A DNA stretch of 64,000 nucleotides from Leptasterias polaris (GCA_037783415.1 JAZGTN010000028.1:2003001-2067000); one strand, 5' to 3'; shown: positions 27,189 through 39,770, numbered from the stretch's first letter. The notes: generated by a model from the sequence alone, not told the origin. Numbers and translations are program-made.

Positions 27189-28435
27189 TACCGTAATTTC
27201 TTGCGTATAAGACGCGGGGCGTACAAGGCGCAGGGCCGTGAAATTACCAAAAAAAAATTCAAGCGTCAACAGACAAGGCGCACCGCCGCACAAGGCGCAT
27301 GATCTTACATGCACCTTTGACTGCAAACAGCAGACCGTATCAGTACATCGCCAAAAAGGGGTAATTTTGTTACCCTAAAAGTACCACGCTAATCAACATG
27401 TGAATAAATAGAAATCACATGTGCTTGAAACATGTAGAGACATGTAGAAAAGTTCATTTTAAACTGAAACAACCTACCGTTCAGCGACGTTTTCAGGAGA
27501 TTCTTCTCCCGTGTGTCACACAAGGGGTTGAAGGGAGTTTACAGGTGACCAACAGAGGGCGCTACCACAGGGCTGAAGGGATCTGTTTGTTCAACAGAGG
27601 GCGCTACCATACGGGAAAAATCTCCTGCCATTCCGATGGGGACGTGACATTTATAATTAATAAGAAGTTCCTTTTCTTTATTTTATACCACAAACATTTA
27701 TTCAAAGACGTCGTTTTTCTGGTTTGTTTTCTCCACAGTTATTTTATGTCTAACTTTTGAGCTAAAATAAACGAAACAATTAACTAAGCTGAAGGTCTAC
27801 CATAGAATTAGTTTCGAAAAAGGGTCACTTCCCGTGATTTATAATTGTTTTTTCGCTTATAAAATACAATCAATTAAAAAGTAACGATTACAGTTTATTT
27901 TTATAAAGTTGATTAAAGTAAACCATGGACATGGTCGCACCTTTCACACAATACAGGTTGGGTGAATGCGTGAATCACCGTTCACACAATAGAGGTTGGG
28001 TGAATGCTTCCGCAATCGTTCTGATTAATCTGAATGCAGTATTTTCGGTACGAAATCGCGGCCACAAAAGAAGTGATGAACACGTTGCTGCATTGTTGGA
28101 ATGGATTCACGGTCGTTATGTATAGGGACACGTGGCCACAAAGGCGGCTCAATACATCGCGTCATTGTCGGAATGAAAATCTGGCGACATTGTCTGGAGA
28201 GTTGAGCACTGATAATGTACTACGTCAACAATGCGTGGTGAGTTGATGGTTGGCGACCGCATTATTAACCTGACCGCAGCTACATTAAATAGGGCCTAGA
28301 TTATTTGCACGTCGGCCGCGGTCATTTTGATCTCAAGCGACATCATACAAGGCGCACCGGAATACAAGGCGCAGTGATGATTTTGTGGTCTAAAACGTCA
28401 GATAAGACGCGTCTTATACGCAAGAAATTACGGTA
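27189..28435. mobile_element. non-autonomous TA-flanked DNA transposon, 1.25 kb
   Basis: The terminal inverted repeats begin CCGTAATTTCTTGCGTATAA and extend to about 26 bp. TA flanks both ends, the target-site pattern of Tc1/mariner-type elements. Five copies of ACAAGGCGCA sit near the ends, three left and two right, all on the plus strand. The interior has duplicated segments such as 'aacagagggcgctacca' and 'aggttgggtgaatgc'. Open frames up to 113 codons show no transposase motif. Confidence 0.85.
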
Positions 28436-28625
28436 TGTCAATTCCCTTTTGGCCTCTTTCTGTGTTCATTTATATTTCTACAATAAATATTCCACACACG
28501 TTTTTATTGTACCTTTCTATTTCTATGTTAAAGAAAGTCTTGTCACCTTTGGGAAAAACAGCACTGCACTTTAAGGGCTCCGATGAAATGAATTAAATAA
28601 AATACAACTTTAGTGTAGTCTTTGC

Positions 28626-28859
28626 ATATATAGATAGGTTGCAATATGACGTAAATCGGCCATCTTTACGGGCAATTTGGAACACACAGTCATGCGTTAC
28701 GCGTGAGAACGGCGTGCAGCACGCGCACATTTCACAAAACTCATTGCGTGATTGGTTAGTAAACGACGCGGCTGCGTTAATAATTTGAGCGCTCGACGCG
28801 CCTGCAAGCAAAAATGTGATTTGCCCGTAAAGATGGCGTCTACTGGGAACTATCTATAG
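28626..28859. mobile_element. MITE with TTTGCCCGTAAAGATGGC subterminal repeats
   Basis: The left 'ccatctttacgggcaa' and right 'ttgcccgtaaagatgg' are perfect complements. The outer 'tatagatag' and 'ctatctata' are also complementary. The interior is CpG-rich. Confidence 0.65.
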
Positions 28860-29654
28860 CACATCTGTATGACTTCAGTAGTTTATGGTGTTCCATTATT
28901 TGTACAGCCTAATGGTGTTAATGAGAAAACAGTCTTAATTGACTTAGTTAGAAGCAATGTCTCAAAGTGCACTCCGGCGAAACACAAAAGATGGTGTCAT
29001 TTTATCGGGATGTTTAATTACTTCACTAATTAGAACCGAAGGTTATTGATTGGGGTGCTATTATGTGTGACTATGCCGTCTTAAAACCTGCAGTATGAAT
29101 TAATCATACAATTTAAAATACCTACCTTGTGGGAGGGATGATGCAATATTTGTTTATTATAAATTTATGTACGCAACTGTTTGTATTAACTTTGTTGTTA
29201 TTTACACTAGCCAACAAGATAAACAAACTCTGGTAATACTGATTACAACAGATGCAGTACAGGTAACAGCACTGTGACTTGTAACACCAGCAGCACTCAT
29301 CTAATTGTACATGTAGTTACAATCCGGCCTAGAATTTCATCTTTGAGAGGGCAAGGCCATTTTCATGTTGCAAAATGAACTTCCATTGGGAAAATCTTAA
29401 AGTCTATGTAACATTAAGTCTATGGGAAAATTTTGAAGGGGAACAAAGGCCAAGACCGGGGCAACGAAGGCCAGGGCCTCTGTGTATTCAAGGCCTGCAA
29501 AATACATACAAAGATCAGAAACATTTACTAGAAAAAGGAAACCCACAATCACTCTGAGTTCCCAATTACATGACATCATAGAGCAAGGACCAATGTAGCT
29601 TGAAGCACATAACTGTGTAAGTCTTGCGCAACGTTAATGGGCCATATTACTTAT

Positions 29655-30838
29655 TAGGCCGAACAAAATAATAGTTGTGTTTCCGGTTACCCGACCGTCC
29701 CTAGAAAATCACGCCGACCCTGTATCTTTTTATTCCAAAAATTGATAAAAAATAAAATCTTATGGTGCCGACCGTAAACCTCATTTTTGTGCAAATCGTC
29801 CTGGATTTTTTTAATTTTTTATACTCATTCAAACATGATTGTCAGACACTTCGAACCTTTGCCATTTCGTACCTTGGTCACTTCAATCGTTATACCAGCA
29901 CGCCGTGTCGTGGATCGTGAGCTGATTTCGTTCTGTCCGTCTCGGCAAATTCAGTTGTTGTGTTCATATATTCTAGCAATGTGCTTGAAACACTTGCGCA
30001 AATTGAAGACGTGCCTACGCAAATTAAAACATCTACCTGCGCAAATGTGCACATTTCACAACATTGCGCATTTGAATTTTGAACTTGCGTGGTTACTATT
30101 TTGCGCGGTTCTGTGACGTACTTGGGCTCGTCGAAAAATGAGTGCACTGGTGTTTTCAGAAATTTGTCACTCCGTATATATACAATACCAATTAAACATC
30201 TAAATTTGCAGATAAAGTTTGGGGTCAAGCATTGCAATTTCTGAAAGGTTATTTTTTAAGAGAATTTGCAAATTTTTAAGAATCCATTAACAATGAGGAA
30301 AGTGTTTTGGAAAATGTTTGACATGGATCAACACAAGCATGGCGCCCTGCTTGTTGCATGCATGGGTCGTACATCCATGTACATGTACAATGTACATGTA
30401 CATGTATGTCGGGTGTGTATACTGTGGACGTACTGTGTGTACCGCATGTAAAGCCTCGTGTCGTCGTTTGCAGCCATGGCGGCACAGCTGGGGACAGGGG
30501 GAGTCTTCGCGTTGACGTGGGATAAATGTTCACACAAGGGAGCTACAAACATGATGAAATACCTACAACTAGACTCAACAATACAATCTGCATTCACACT
30601 AGGACACCCGGAAACAACAGACAGTTCTGATAGTACTATTGACATTGACAACAACAAATTTGACATGGTCGGTCTTTCAATTGAGCGCGCAAAGTAAAAA
30701 AATATCGGAACATTAGCCTACCCTAATTTTCAGAGCCATAAAAACTTTAAGCAAAATAAAAAGTTATTGCCTACCTACCTACCCTATTCCCCTGCCACAG
30801 TGTAATAGGAAACACAACTATTCTTTTGTTCGGCCTTA
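29655..30838. mobile_element. PIF/Harbinger-like element, copy 1
   Basis: The ends are GGCCGAACAAAATAATAG and its near complement, each flanked by TTA. A 3-bp TWA target and GG-starting ends are the PIF/Harbinger signature. The interior holds a small ORF (30476-30697), TGTACATG palindromes and a 'cacttcg' motif cluster. No DDE transposase is seen. A related element in the opposite orientation is at 45205. Confidence 0.72.
30476..30697 (+). CDS. small ORF within the Harbinger-like element
   Basis: The ORF is 73 codons from an ATG in a good context (cagccATGG): MAAQLGTGGVFALTWDKC, ending GLSIERAK. Composition is balanced and looks coding, but no domain was recognised. The last codons overlap a possible splice donor (AAA|gtaaaa), so this may be a first exon left in a deleted element or a captured host exon. 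The related element at 45205 lacks it. Confidence 0.35.
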   Translation: MAAQLGTGGVFALTWDKCSHKGATNMMKYLQLDSTIQSAFTLGHPETTDSSDSTIDIDNNKFDMVGLSIERAK

Positions 30839-32407
30839 CAAGCATTTTGCGGGCAATGGTAGGAAAATGGTGTCGCGATTCTCACCAATTTACAGACTGG
30901 TTGAAGCTAGGTTCCAAGCTGATGAATTTAACCTTTATGAATTAATTCAGTCACGATATTTATAGGGTCTCATCTCTGCAGTTCCCAATAATCTATAGAA
31001 TTATAATTTCAAACTGGTTGGATTTTTTTATCTCAATCATGTCAATATACAGTGTGCATACATGAGGGTATTTCTCATGTACATGGGTCAATTTGATTCA
31101 CTTTGAATATAAGTTTTCTTCATATATGGGTTAAAATATAAGACAAAACTACAAAAACATGTGATTCACCATGTGTAACACCTTACCCAACAGCATCAAG
31201 TATGTGAATACATTATACCTGACTAAGCAAAGCACATACAGTTTAAAGGGGCCTTTCAGAATTATTAATGTGTTTAAATTTTGCTTTCATTTTTCAATTT
31301 CTTTTGACCCCACCCAACCCAATTTTTGTTTTTTAAACATTATATGTTTGATGGTGTTTTTCTTTCATTTCAATAGATATCTATATCTATTCATATATAA
31401 TTGAGAATCAAATTTTGGTTTTTAGTAATTATTTTTTAACCATCCAAAGACATGTTTTGAGGTGATTCAATTTTTATTTTTTTAAACATTGATAATTCAG
31501 AAATGGTCCCTAAGACACTAATTTTCATAGAGATTTGTCTTAATCACTTCAATACCTAAAATTTTTACATTTCACTCAAAATAGTACAGTTGAACAGCCA
31601 AATAATCAAAAGCCAAAAACCATGTCAGTCTTGATTCTAAAAGCAGTACACAGACACCATTTATAAACGTCTAGTACTGAATTCAGTGTATATTTTTCTA
31701 CATGCAGTATTTATTCATGTCCTGTTTGCATTAGCATGATGCATGTACAGTCAGCAATGTCACGTGTGCGAAGACTACAACCTCAGCGCAGTTCTCGTAG
31801 ACGTGCCCCAGCGATGCCAAGCGCTTCTCTCTCATACCCTGCAGCATTATGAATCAGAAGAATTCTGCCATTCTGCATCATGTTTCCATGTTAAATCAAT
31901 ACATGCAATCATGACGAGGCGTATCTTGGCCTACGATTTCAGAAATAACAAAATTCAGTTTGGTTCGTCTTGGATGAAATTAGAGATCTAGTTCCAGATA
32001 CATGAGGTTGTTGAAGATTTTTTTTTTTTTTTTTTTTTGCAAATTCATTTGCTAATGTACACTACATCAATTTCCCAAGAATTTATGATTCTGGCTGATA
32101 ACACCCTTTGTACTTTCATACCCAAAGTACTGTACCCATGCACATGCCTCCAATTTATTTTAAAAGTACTATAATTTACCAAAAATTATCAAACCAAATT
32201 GTACATGTACATGTAGGTAGCAGCGGACTAGTTCAAAAGAGCAATACAATTTGCAACATGTGGGTAAATACACGTAACTGTACATACATGTATTATGTAC
32301 TGTAGTTCACATGTGTACTACATATGTACTGTACATACTGACAGTGGCATATACACCATACATTTACGGATTTTGCCATCTGAGTTGTGTGTGTACATTG
32401 TATCAAT
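30839..32407. other. intergenic, no gene seen
   Basis: AT-rich, with a 22-base T-run near 32017 and TGTACATG palindromes at 32200-32340. The 82-codon ORF near 31743 has no recognisable domain. Confidence 0.45.
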
Positions 32408-32545
32408 CAATTAATCGTACAATGTATAAGGCGCCAATCAAACGCTCCTTCCTTATAGCACCTTACAATAAACTCTCAAAAAGGTAGGTTTTAAGTGAAG
32501 TCTTGAAGATGGCTTCTGAGGGAGATTGTTTGATGTAACAACATT
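32408..32545 (-). pseudogene. probable non-LTR retrotransposon 3'-end fragment
   Basis: A 'gcgcc...aaac..ctcctt' 3' UTR-like segment is followed on the minus strand by a degenerate stretch resembling the C-terminal SLRSxLxxxxKTxLF block. A stop interrupts it. Confidence 0.35.
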
Positions 32546-32747
32546 GTAATTCTATTGCTGCCACATCTTGTCTTCCCTCCCCGTGAAAAAAACTGAGGAT
32601 AAAAAACTATTTAGTCTGGTCCCTTTACTGCATGTTGTAAATCATAATTCAAGATTATACAGGGAACTTGGCGAAGGTGGTGGCATTTTAAGGCCATATT
32701 CGAATAAATGGCAATTTAGCCATGAACCGAACTCGAGCATCAAGCCG

Positions 32748-33116
32748 GGAATTACATAGTGGCCACGGAGGCCAAGGCCTCTGTTGCCCTGGTCTTGGCC
32801 TTGGTGCCCCTACAAAAGCTTCCCATAGACTTCAATATTTTTCCAGTCCCTTTGAAAAATGAAAATTGGGGTGCCCTCTTAAAGATAGCCTGCGAACTTG
32901 TTGCAGCCAATGGTCATAGCCGTAGCCAAAGTCGCATCAAGCTTGAAAATACAAAGAGGCCACGGAGGCCATGGCCTCTGTTGCCCTGGTCTTGGCCTTG
33001 GTCATGTTGGTGCTCTTTCACAAGTTTCCCATAGACTTCATTATGTTTTAATGGAGGGGGTGCCCTTTGCTAGATTAAAATGACCTTGCCCTCTCAAACA
33101 TGAAATTCCAGGCCTG
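32748..33116. mobile_element. two adjacent copies of repeat family K (AGGCCTGGAATTTCAT)
   Basis: Two head-to-tail copies share 'gccacggaggcca', 'ttgccctggtcttggcctt' and 'cccatagacttca'. The second ends 'gaaattccaggcctg'. The 91-codon ORF that spans them is repeat-derived. Other copies: 9885-10021, 11590-11712, 22207-22325, 29325-29500, 40985-41130 and 58745-58883. Confidence 0.65.
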
Positions 33117-33797
33117 CAAACTTGTTGCAGCCTATGGCAATAGCCATAGCCAAAGTCGCTTCAGTTGGACATGACTTTAGTCTGTTCATCGAAATTGTCG
33201 TTCATGATGGTAAAAGTAAAAGCCGTTCATGTTAAATGTGCCATGACCAATCTGAAATTTCAATGTACAGTGAATGTGCAAGAGAGCTAGGGGTGATTTA
33301 TAACCGATGTGAATCATTTTTCTTCAAGTACATGTACTTCCGATAAGTTTATCCCGATGACCAATTCGTCTTAATGCTCTACTCTCTCCTAAAGAGTTTT
33401 GACATGAACTACAGATTTGTCATTCCCATCTGCTGAGCGTAGTCAGGCCACACATAATCAACCTACTTTCAAGCCATGAATATTTCTGTTCATCCATTTC
33501 TTCCCCAAGGAGGGTATTTGGGGCTGGGGGTTCTTTGGGGGGGGCTGTGAAACATAAGATGGCCTCATCGCTGAAGATCTGGAAGCCATTCAAGACGGAT
33601 CTCCAAGGAGAGGATGGGATGACAGAGAGGTGTGAGAGAGCAAGGGTTAAAGGAGCAGTGGAGTCAACTTTAATTATCAAGCATTCTGACTCATCATGGT
33701 TATCCCTGTTCATAGGATATAAAGGGAAATTATTGTTGGCAAACATTCACACTCTAATCAGGGGTGAACCTAGGATTAAAAAGGAGCAGTATAGTTA

Positions 33798-36235
33798 ATA
33801 ATAATAATAATAATAATACAAGCATTTGTAAAGCGCCATCTATCTATGTAAACATATTCCGAGGCGCTTTAAGAAAAGAAACTGTCCAGAACTCTACAAA
33901 TAATTAATACCCATGTACATGTATGTATACTTGAAACAAAACCAGCAATCTAATTATAAGTTGAGTTAAACAGGAATGTTTTAAGAAGGCATTTGAAGGT
34001 ATGTAAAGATTGACAGCTACGAATTTCCTGAGGCAAAGAGTTCCATAGAGTGGGCGCCGTAACTGAGAAGGCCTGGTCCCCATACGATGTTCTAGTTCTT
34101 GGTGTCACAAGAAGATGTTTGTCAGATGACCTTAGGTGGCGATTAGGTGAATACTGGGTGAAGAGATCCTGCAGATATGTTGGTGCGCTGTCATTGAGGG
34201 CTTTCCAGGTAAGTAGGATTATTTTGAAGGCAACCCTCTGTTTGACAGGAAGCCAGTGAAGATTTCTCAGGACTGGAGTAATGTGGTCAAATTTCCGTGT
34301 TCGGGATAAGACACGAGCCGCAGTGTTTTGAACATGTTGAAGTTTGCACATTAGAGTGTTGGTGATTCCAAACAGAAGTGAGTTGCCATTATCCAACCTT
34401 GATGTCACGAGAGCATGGATAAGGATGGCAGCCGACTCATCAGTCAGGATTCGGCGGATGCTGTTGATGTTTCTAATATGGTAGTATGACGTTTGGCAAA
34501 CTTTCTTGACATGTGATTCCATTGACATCGTGCTGTCAAACATGATGCCAAGATTACGTGCAGTCGTAGAACGTTGAATATTAGAAGTCCCAATTTGCAT
34601 CTGGTTGCATCTGATTTTATCCTGGCTACGTTTGGAAGTGATGATTAGAAGTTCGGTCTTGTCGTCGTTAAATTTTAATTTATTCCTGGTCATCCATTGC
34701 TTAAGATCACAAACACATTGTTCAATACGCTGTCTCACGGAATGTTCGTCGTCTTGGTTTCCTAGATGAAACGATCCATATATCTGTGTGTCGTCTGCAT
34801 AGCAATGAACTTGAAGTTGATGCCTTCGTACAATAGCGGCAATAGGCTCGGAGTATATTGTGAAGAATAAGGGACCTAATACTGATCCTTGAGGGACGCC
34901 AGAGGAAAGCGAGATAGGAGATGATAAAGTTCCATTGATGTTCACAGTCTGTGTTCGATGACATATATATGATCTAATCCATTGCAGGGCAGGACCAGTA
35001 ACACCGATGGACTGAAGGCGGTGGAATAAAACATCATAGTCTATAGTGTCAAATGCTGCAGAGAGATCAAGGAGAACAAGGAACACACCACGCTTATCGT
35101 CAACTGCCCGGAGAATATCGTTCTTAACTCTTAGAAGAGCAGTCTCTGTTCCATGTAGTTTTCTATATGCAGATTGCAATGGTTCATGTAGATTGTGTTC
35201 AGTCAGATGATCATTAATTTGGGAATAAACAACCTTCTCTATTACTTTGGATATGAATGAAAGGTTGGATACGGGACGGAAGTTCTTGAGGTTTTCAGGA
35301 TCGAGGGTGGGTTTTTTCAGCAGAGGAGTCACCAGGGCATTTCTAAATTGCTGTGGGAATTCAGAAGATTGAAGAGACAGGTTGACAATTTTGGAGATAA
35401 CTGGAGTCAAAATATTCAGATTGTTCTTTAGGAGCCAGGTAGGAATAGGATCCAAATCGCACGTCTTTGATGGTGATGATTTGATGATTTTCCTGATTTC
35501 CTCATCCAGAGCTGGTGTGAATTCTTCCAATGGTGTAATATCAGAGTGAGATGATTCAGTGGTATACGGCTGCATACAATCTAGATCGCGATCAAGTTTA
35601 TTACGAATGTTCCGAATCTTTGTTATGAAATAATCACTAAAAGTTGTCGCCAATTCCTGTTTATTGTCGTGTGTGGGTAGTTTAGTTTTTCCTTTGTTGT
35701 GGAGTAGAGATTCAACAATTTTGTAGAGCTCTCTCTGGTTCCCACAGCTGGCTAGTTTTTCTTTGAAGTAAGATGATTTGGCACTGTTGATCATATTAAC
35801 AACACAGAGTCGTTGCGCTTTAAATTGGTTTCTATCAGGTTCTGATTTGGTTTTTCTCCAGCGTCTCTCCAATTTCTTGCGGAGTCTCTTGGCATCGGCG
35901 ATCTCCGGGGAATACCATGGATTGGCTGGTCTAATGGTAATACAGCGAGTTTTCAGTGGAGCATGCTTTTCCAGAATAGACTTCAGTGTGGAGTTGTACT
36001 GATCTATGAGTGTTTGGAGGTCATTGGACGGGTTGGTAAACAATTCTGACTGGCTAATATCGTTGGAAAAACTGTCATGGTCTAGGGATCCATATTTCCG
36101 ATAGGAAATATGCTTCTTAGTCGGTTGAGGTTTAGTCAGATTCAGTGCACAATGCAAAGCAGCATGATCTGTCAGAAAACATGCAACATCCACTGAATCA
36201 ATTAGGTTGTCTGTGGGTCGTGCAAAGACAAGTTA
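33798..36235 (-). mobile_element. 5'-truncated CR1/L2-group non-LTR retrotransposon
   Basis: The element reads on the minus strand. It ends in a short 3' UTR and an (ATT)n tail at 33798-33821, as is usual for CR1/L2-like elements. Its upstream limit is set by a TAA in frame at about 36233, where similarity to the endonuclease stops. It retains only the C-terminal end of the apurinic endonuclease, followed by a complete reverse transcriptase. No clear target duplication was seen. Confidence 0.85.
33950..36193 (-). CDS. non-LTR retrotransposon endonuclease(C-end)-reverse transcriptase ORF
   Basis: The frame is 747 codons without an internal stop. It opens at a GTG and continues upstream in frame to a stop near 36233, so the true N-terminus is missing. 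The first residues (VACFLTDHAALH) contain the terminal S/T-D-H motif of APE-type endonucleases. Reverse transcriptase motifs follow in order: NFRPVSN at about 304, the catalytic LLDLSAAFDTID at 374-385, SGVPQGSVLGPL at 431-442, and the YADD box at 465-468. The C-terminus has the LHWLPVKQRV and LWNSLPQEIRS blocks typical of CR1/L2 elements. The intact frame suggests recent insertion, but the 5' truncation makes it non-autonomous. Confidence 0.88.
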   Translation of the reverse strand: MDVACFLTDHAALHCALNLTKPQPTKKHISYRKYGSLDHDSFSNDISQSELFTNPSNDLQTLIDQYNSTLKSILEKHAPLKTRCITIRPANPWYSPEIADAKRLRKKLERRWRKTKSEPDRNQFKAQRLCVVNMINSAKSSYFKEKLASCGNQRELYKIVESLLHNKGKTKLPTHDNKQELATTFSDYFITKIRNIRNKLDRDLDCMQPYTTESSHSDITPLEEFTPALDEEIRKIIKSSPSKTCDLDPIPTWLLKNNLNILTPVISKIVNLSLQSSEFPQQFRNALVTPLLKKPTLDPENLKNFRPVSNLSFISKVIEKVVYSQINDHLTEHNLHEPLQSAYRKLHGTETALLRVKNDILRAVDDKRGVFLVLLDLSAAFDTIDYDVLFHRLQSIGVTGPALQWIRSYICHRTQTVNINGTLSSPISLSSGVPQGSVLGPLFFTIYSEPIAAIVRRHQLQVHCYADDTQIYGSFHLGNQDDEHSVRQRIEQCVCDLKQWMTRNKLKFNDDKTELLIITSKRSQDKIRCNQMQIGTSNIQRSTTARNLGIMFDSTMSMESHVKKVCQTSYYHIRNINSIRRILTDESAAILIHALVTSRLDNGNSLLFGITNTLMCKLQHVQNTAARVLSRTRKFDHITPVLRNLHWLPVKQRVAFKIILLTWKALNDSAPTYLQDLFTQYSPNRHLRSSDKHLLVTPRTRTSYGDQAFSVTAPTLWNSLPQEIRSCQSLHTFKCLLKTFLFNSTYN

Positions 36236-39200
36236 ACTTTAAATCCATCAGTTCTGCACTCATTAGAGTCACTCTCATCTAGTACATTAAGTTTTAAAGA
36301 GGCAGTACAGTCATCAATAAATATCCAAGACAAGAAAGAAATTCTAGGCCAAGTGTAAAAGTCATAATGGTAATAAGAATGGTTCCATCATTTATAACTA
36401 CGGTTTAACATAAGTGTTTTGTTTTTTTAAAGGAAATATTTCCATTGTCAATGGATTCTATTTTAAGTGTTTTAAAAAAAATGTGTATAAAAACGATGTT
36501 AAAATTGATGCAAAAAAATTGCCGTATTGTAAGGATTGAAAGAAAGGAAACTCGCAGCCACTTTCCCTTTGAGTAAAGATGAAGGCCAAGGATTAGAATG
36601 TGAGAATGCAGCAAGATGCTGAGATGCTTAGGGGTATCTTGTAAACAGAGAGTGAGAGTAGGTCTGCTTCAGGCTTGAAGGAAGACTATCCTCCTGCAAC
36701 AACCATGAACAAGAGGCCGATATTTATTATTTACCACATAAATTTACCATATACTACAGAGTTGTCATGGGTGTCTAGTTTACAAATATTACTTTGTTTG
36801 AAGTTCCTTCTTTTTTTTTTCTAGAAAAATTACATCGATTGTGTTTACTTCAAAAGACAATTATGGTGTAACAACCCCCCCAAAAAATCCAACCTGAAAG
36901 CTCATTGATTCTACTAATTCATTCAAGTATTACATCTCTATAAACAAATATTTTCATTTGAAATACTGTTCCAAGTACCGGAAATAGCATATGAACTCCC
37001 CTACAATTACAAATTACTTATCTTTATTTCAACTGTACCAACCAAAATAATGTCGCTGAGATGTGGAATGATTTTAGGTGATGTACGTACCATGAAGAAG
37101 CCATCAAGAAAAAGGGAAATTGGGGAATTGACTGTAAATGCAAATGGGTTAACTTTATAAGGCAATGCTGATTAGTGAAAATGACTTTCATGGCCAGGTC
37201 ACTTTACAAATTTGCAAGTTAATGGGGTCGGGCAATTGAACATTAGAAAAGAGTTGACTATTTAAAAAAAAGCATACTCTAATGTGTTACCGTAGTTTTA
37301 CCAGTCTACTGTTTATTGTTGTTGTTTGATGTTCTCTTTTTCTAATGTTTTTCAAGGCATAATACATGTATCCACCACAAGCCCCACTTTTTGGATCCTG
37401 CCTCCACTGTAGTTTTTTTATATTAAGGTTTAATATAGCCTACATGTACTATTAGGCCAAATAAAATAAAAAACAAGTTGATCGTCCTGGTTTTTCCAAA
37501 AAGAGAATGAGGGCCTTTTTATTTTTTATTTATATTTTTTTTCCCAAGATGGCCGCCAAGTATTTCAATTCAAACAGGCCACCGATTCTTCAGTTTGAAA
37601 TCACCGCTAACTTTCTTTATATCTATTTGTTGCATGAGGTAAGTTTACAGGGTGGATTAAAAATACAAACAATTACATTTTTTAATTTTTTTTATTTTGG
37701 GGGGTGGGAAAAAATCGAAAATAAAACAAAATTAAAAAAATGATGCGTCCTCAAAAAAGGATGCGGGCGGGGACGATCAACTGGTATTTGTTTTTACTTG
37801 GCCTTGGTGTGTAGTGAAAATAAATGTTACATTGAATTAAAACTATTTCAGGCTTTCAGTTCACAGAAACCATTATTATTGTTATTATTGAAAGCTCACC
37901 AATAAAAAAGTTTCAACCATATTAATTGTCCAAAAAAAATAAAAATAAAATCCAGCTGAAATACTGTCTAAAGTCAGGGGAATAGCAATTTAACTCCCCT
38001 ACAAATCACTGTTGCTTATTTCAATTGTCACAATCAAAATAAGCTCACTGTGTGAAATGAATTACACGTCGACATGCACATATGTACATGTACCATAAAG
38101 CAGATATTGAGAATTCTCCCAGATCTCAGATTCAGGTGTGGGAAAACAGCGTTTTCAATGTTTTAAAAATATCCTCAAGTAGCGATAGTGTACTGATGGC
38201 TTACACGTTTTGAGTTTAGAAAAAAGGGTAGGAAATCTTCCATCAATAGTTATAGAAGCTTAATGGCATTAAATACGGGGTAAAAAAAATTGAGCACATA
38301 ATGCTATTTTCCCGTACAAAAAGTTGTTTTTGTCAAAATTGTTATCTGAGGGCAGTTGTTTGTATTTTTCATAAAAATACCGGAGACAATCTTGGGGTTT
38401 GAGAGTCCTGAGAAATTCATGCAATCTGTGAACAGGGCCATGTTTTTTTAGACTTGCATAAGCTGGCACAAGCATTATAACTCCATAACAATCCAAGGAA
38501 TATACTGTACACAGATATTTTTTTAAATTTTTTGTATTAAAAACTTTATTTGTTTTTATACTGGATTTTTTTTAAACGAAATTGTCCATCCATAGACTTG
38601 CTCTAACGCCCAACATTGTTCATGAGAAGCAATACAGGCAACAATTGACTAGAGGACAAGTCTACCTGCACGTATTACCTGCTGCCCACACCCACTGCCC
38701 ACTGCCCATTAGCGTAATGAAAATGATGGTGACAGATGATAATCGGTTTCTGGGGGATTGTGTCCCCAAACCTTTCTGTAATTGCTGATTGAGCATCTGC
38801 CTGACATTAAATATTGCCGGTCATTTGTTTTTGCCTTAACGGGAAGGTAATTTGTTTGGGTGTCTTTTATTTCCAGGTTGGCATTTCGGGGCTGAAAATT
38901 TGATGATAAATTACACTGGAATTATTATGATAGTAAATTATTGGTGTGATTGTGGTGAAGATTAGTGAAACAAATAGAACATAAATTGGGTTTTTCTCCT
39001 GAATCATCATGTTATCTTTAGTACAAAAAGGTCAAAATAACAATTTTGTTTTCTTCTAATATTGAACTATTTGTGCTTTCATAAATTACTTCATCAATAA
39101 TTTATTACTTTCTGAACAGAAAACACCCTAATAAATTTTACATACTTAGCCCTAACCACCAAACTGTTTTGTTTCTGTTCCTCCATGGCCCAGTCCAACA

Positions 39201-39297
39201 GTTGTGGGTGTCGGAGTCACCATAACTGGCTTGGTTTTGTTACAGTTACATGTACATGTAGTAAGGATGTACATGTAAGGAATAAAGGTTAATTGTC
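36236..39297. other. intergenic with one short Harbinger-like element
   Basis: Apart from the element at 37452-37805, no gene, RNA or repeat family was recognised. Confidence 0.4.
37452..37805. mobile_element. short Harbinger-like derivative, 354 bp
   Basis: The ends GGCCAAATAAAAT and the complement of GGCCAAGTAAAAA resemble those of the two larger elements. Inner complementary blocks read gttgatcgtcctgg / ggacgatcaac. The flanks are TTA and TTG. Confidence 0.55.
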
Positions 39298-39657
39298 TTA
39301 AAGGCACTGGACACGTTTGGTAATTGTCAAAGACCAGTATTCTCACTTGGTGTATCCCAACATATGCATAAAACAACAAGCCTGTGAAAATTTGGACTCA
39401 ATTGGTCGTTGAAGTTGCAAGAAAATGATGAAAGAAAAAACACCCTTGTTGTACAAATTAGTGTGCTTTCAGATAGGAATAAAAGGCTTCTGGCCAGAAG
39501 TCTTTTATTATTTTAGTGAGAAATTACCTTCAGAGGGAGTCGTTTCTCACAATGTTTTATACTATCAACAGCTCTCCGTTGCTCGTTACCAAGTAAGTGT
39601 TTATGCTAATATATATTTTGAGTAATTACATGTACCAAACGTGTACAGTGCCTTTAA
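39298..39657 (+). mobile_element. TTAA-flanked MITE, family A, copy 2
   Basis: This is nearly identical to the 11000 copy through 'aatttggactcaattggtc', with a roughly 20-bp internal deletion ('ctctttctcaaaaactacg' is missing). The ends and TTAA are intact. Confidence 0.88.
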
Positions 39658-39770
39658 ATACTTGGCTCAACAGTCTGATGGCCTCCTACATTGCAAGTAT
39701 GAACATGTATGTACCCTTCACCCAAGTAAAACCATCATCATTTTCCCCTTCAAATCAATACACAGAAACT

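Noticed and set aside
32759..33034. 91-codon ORF with repeated ALVLALVPLQKLPIDF-type peptide
   Set aside because: The peptide is the translation of repeat family K, which recurs in all orientations across the window.
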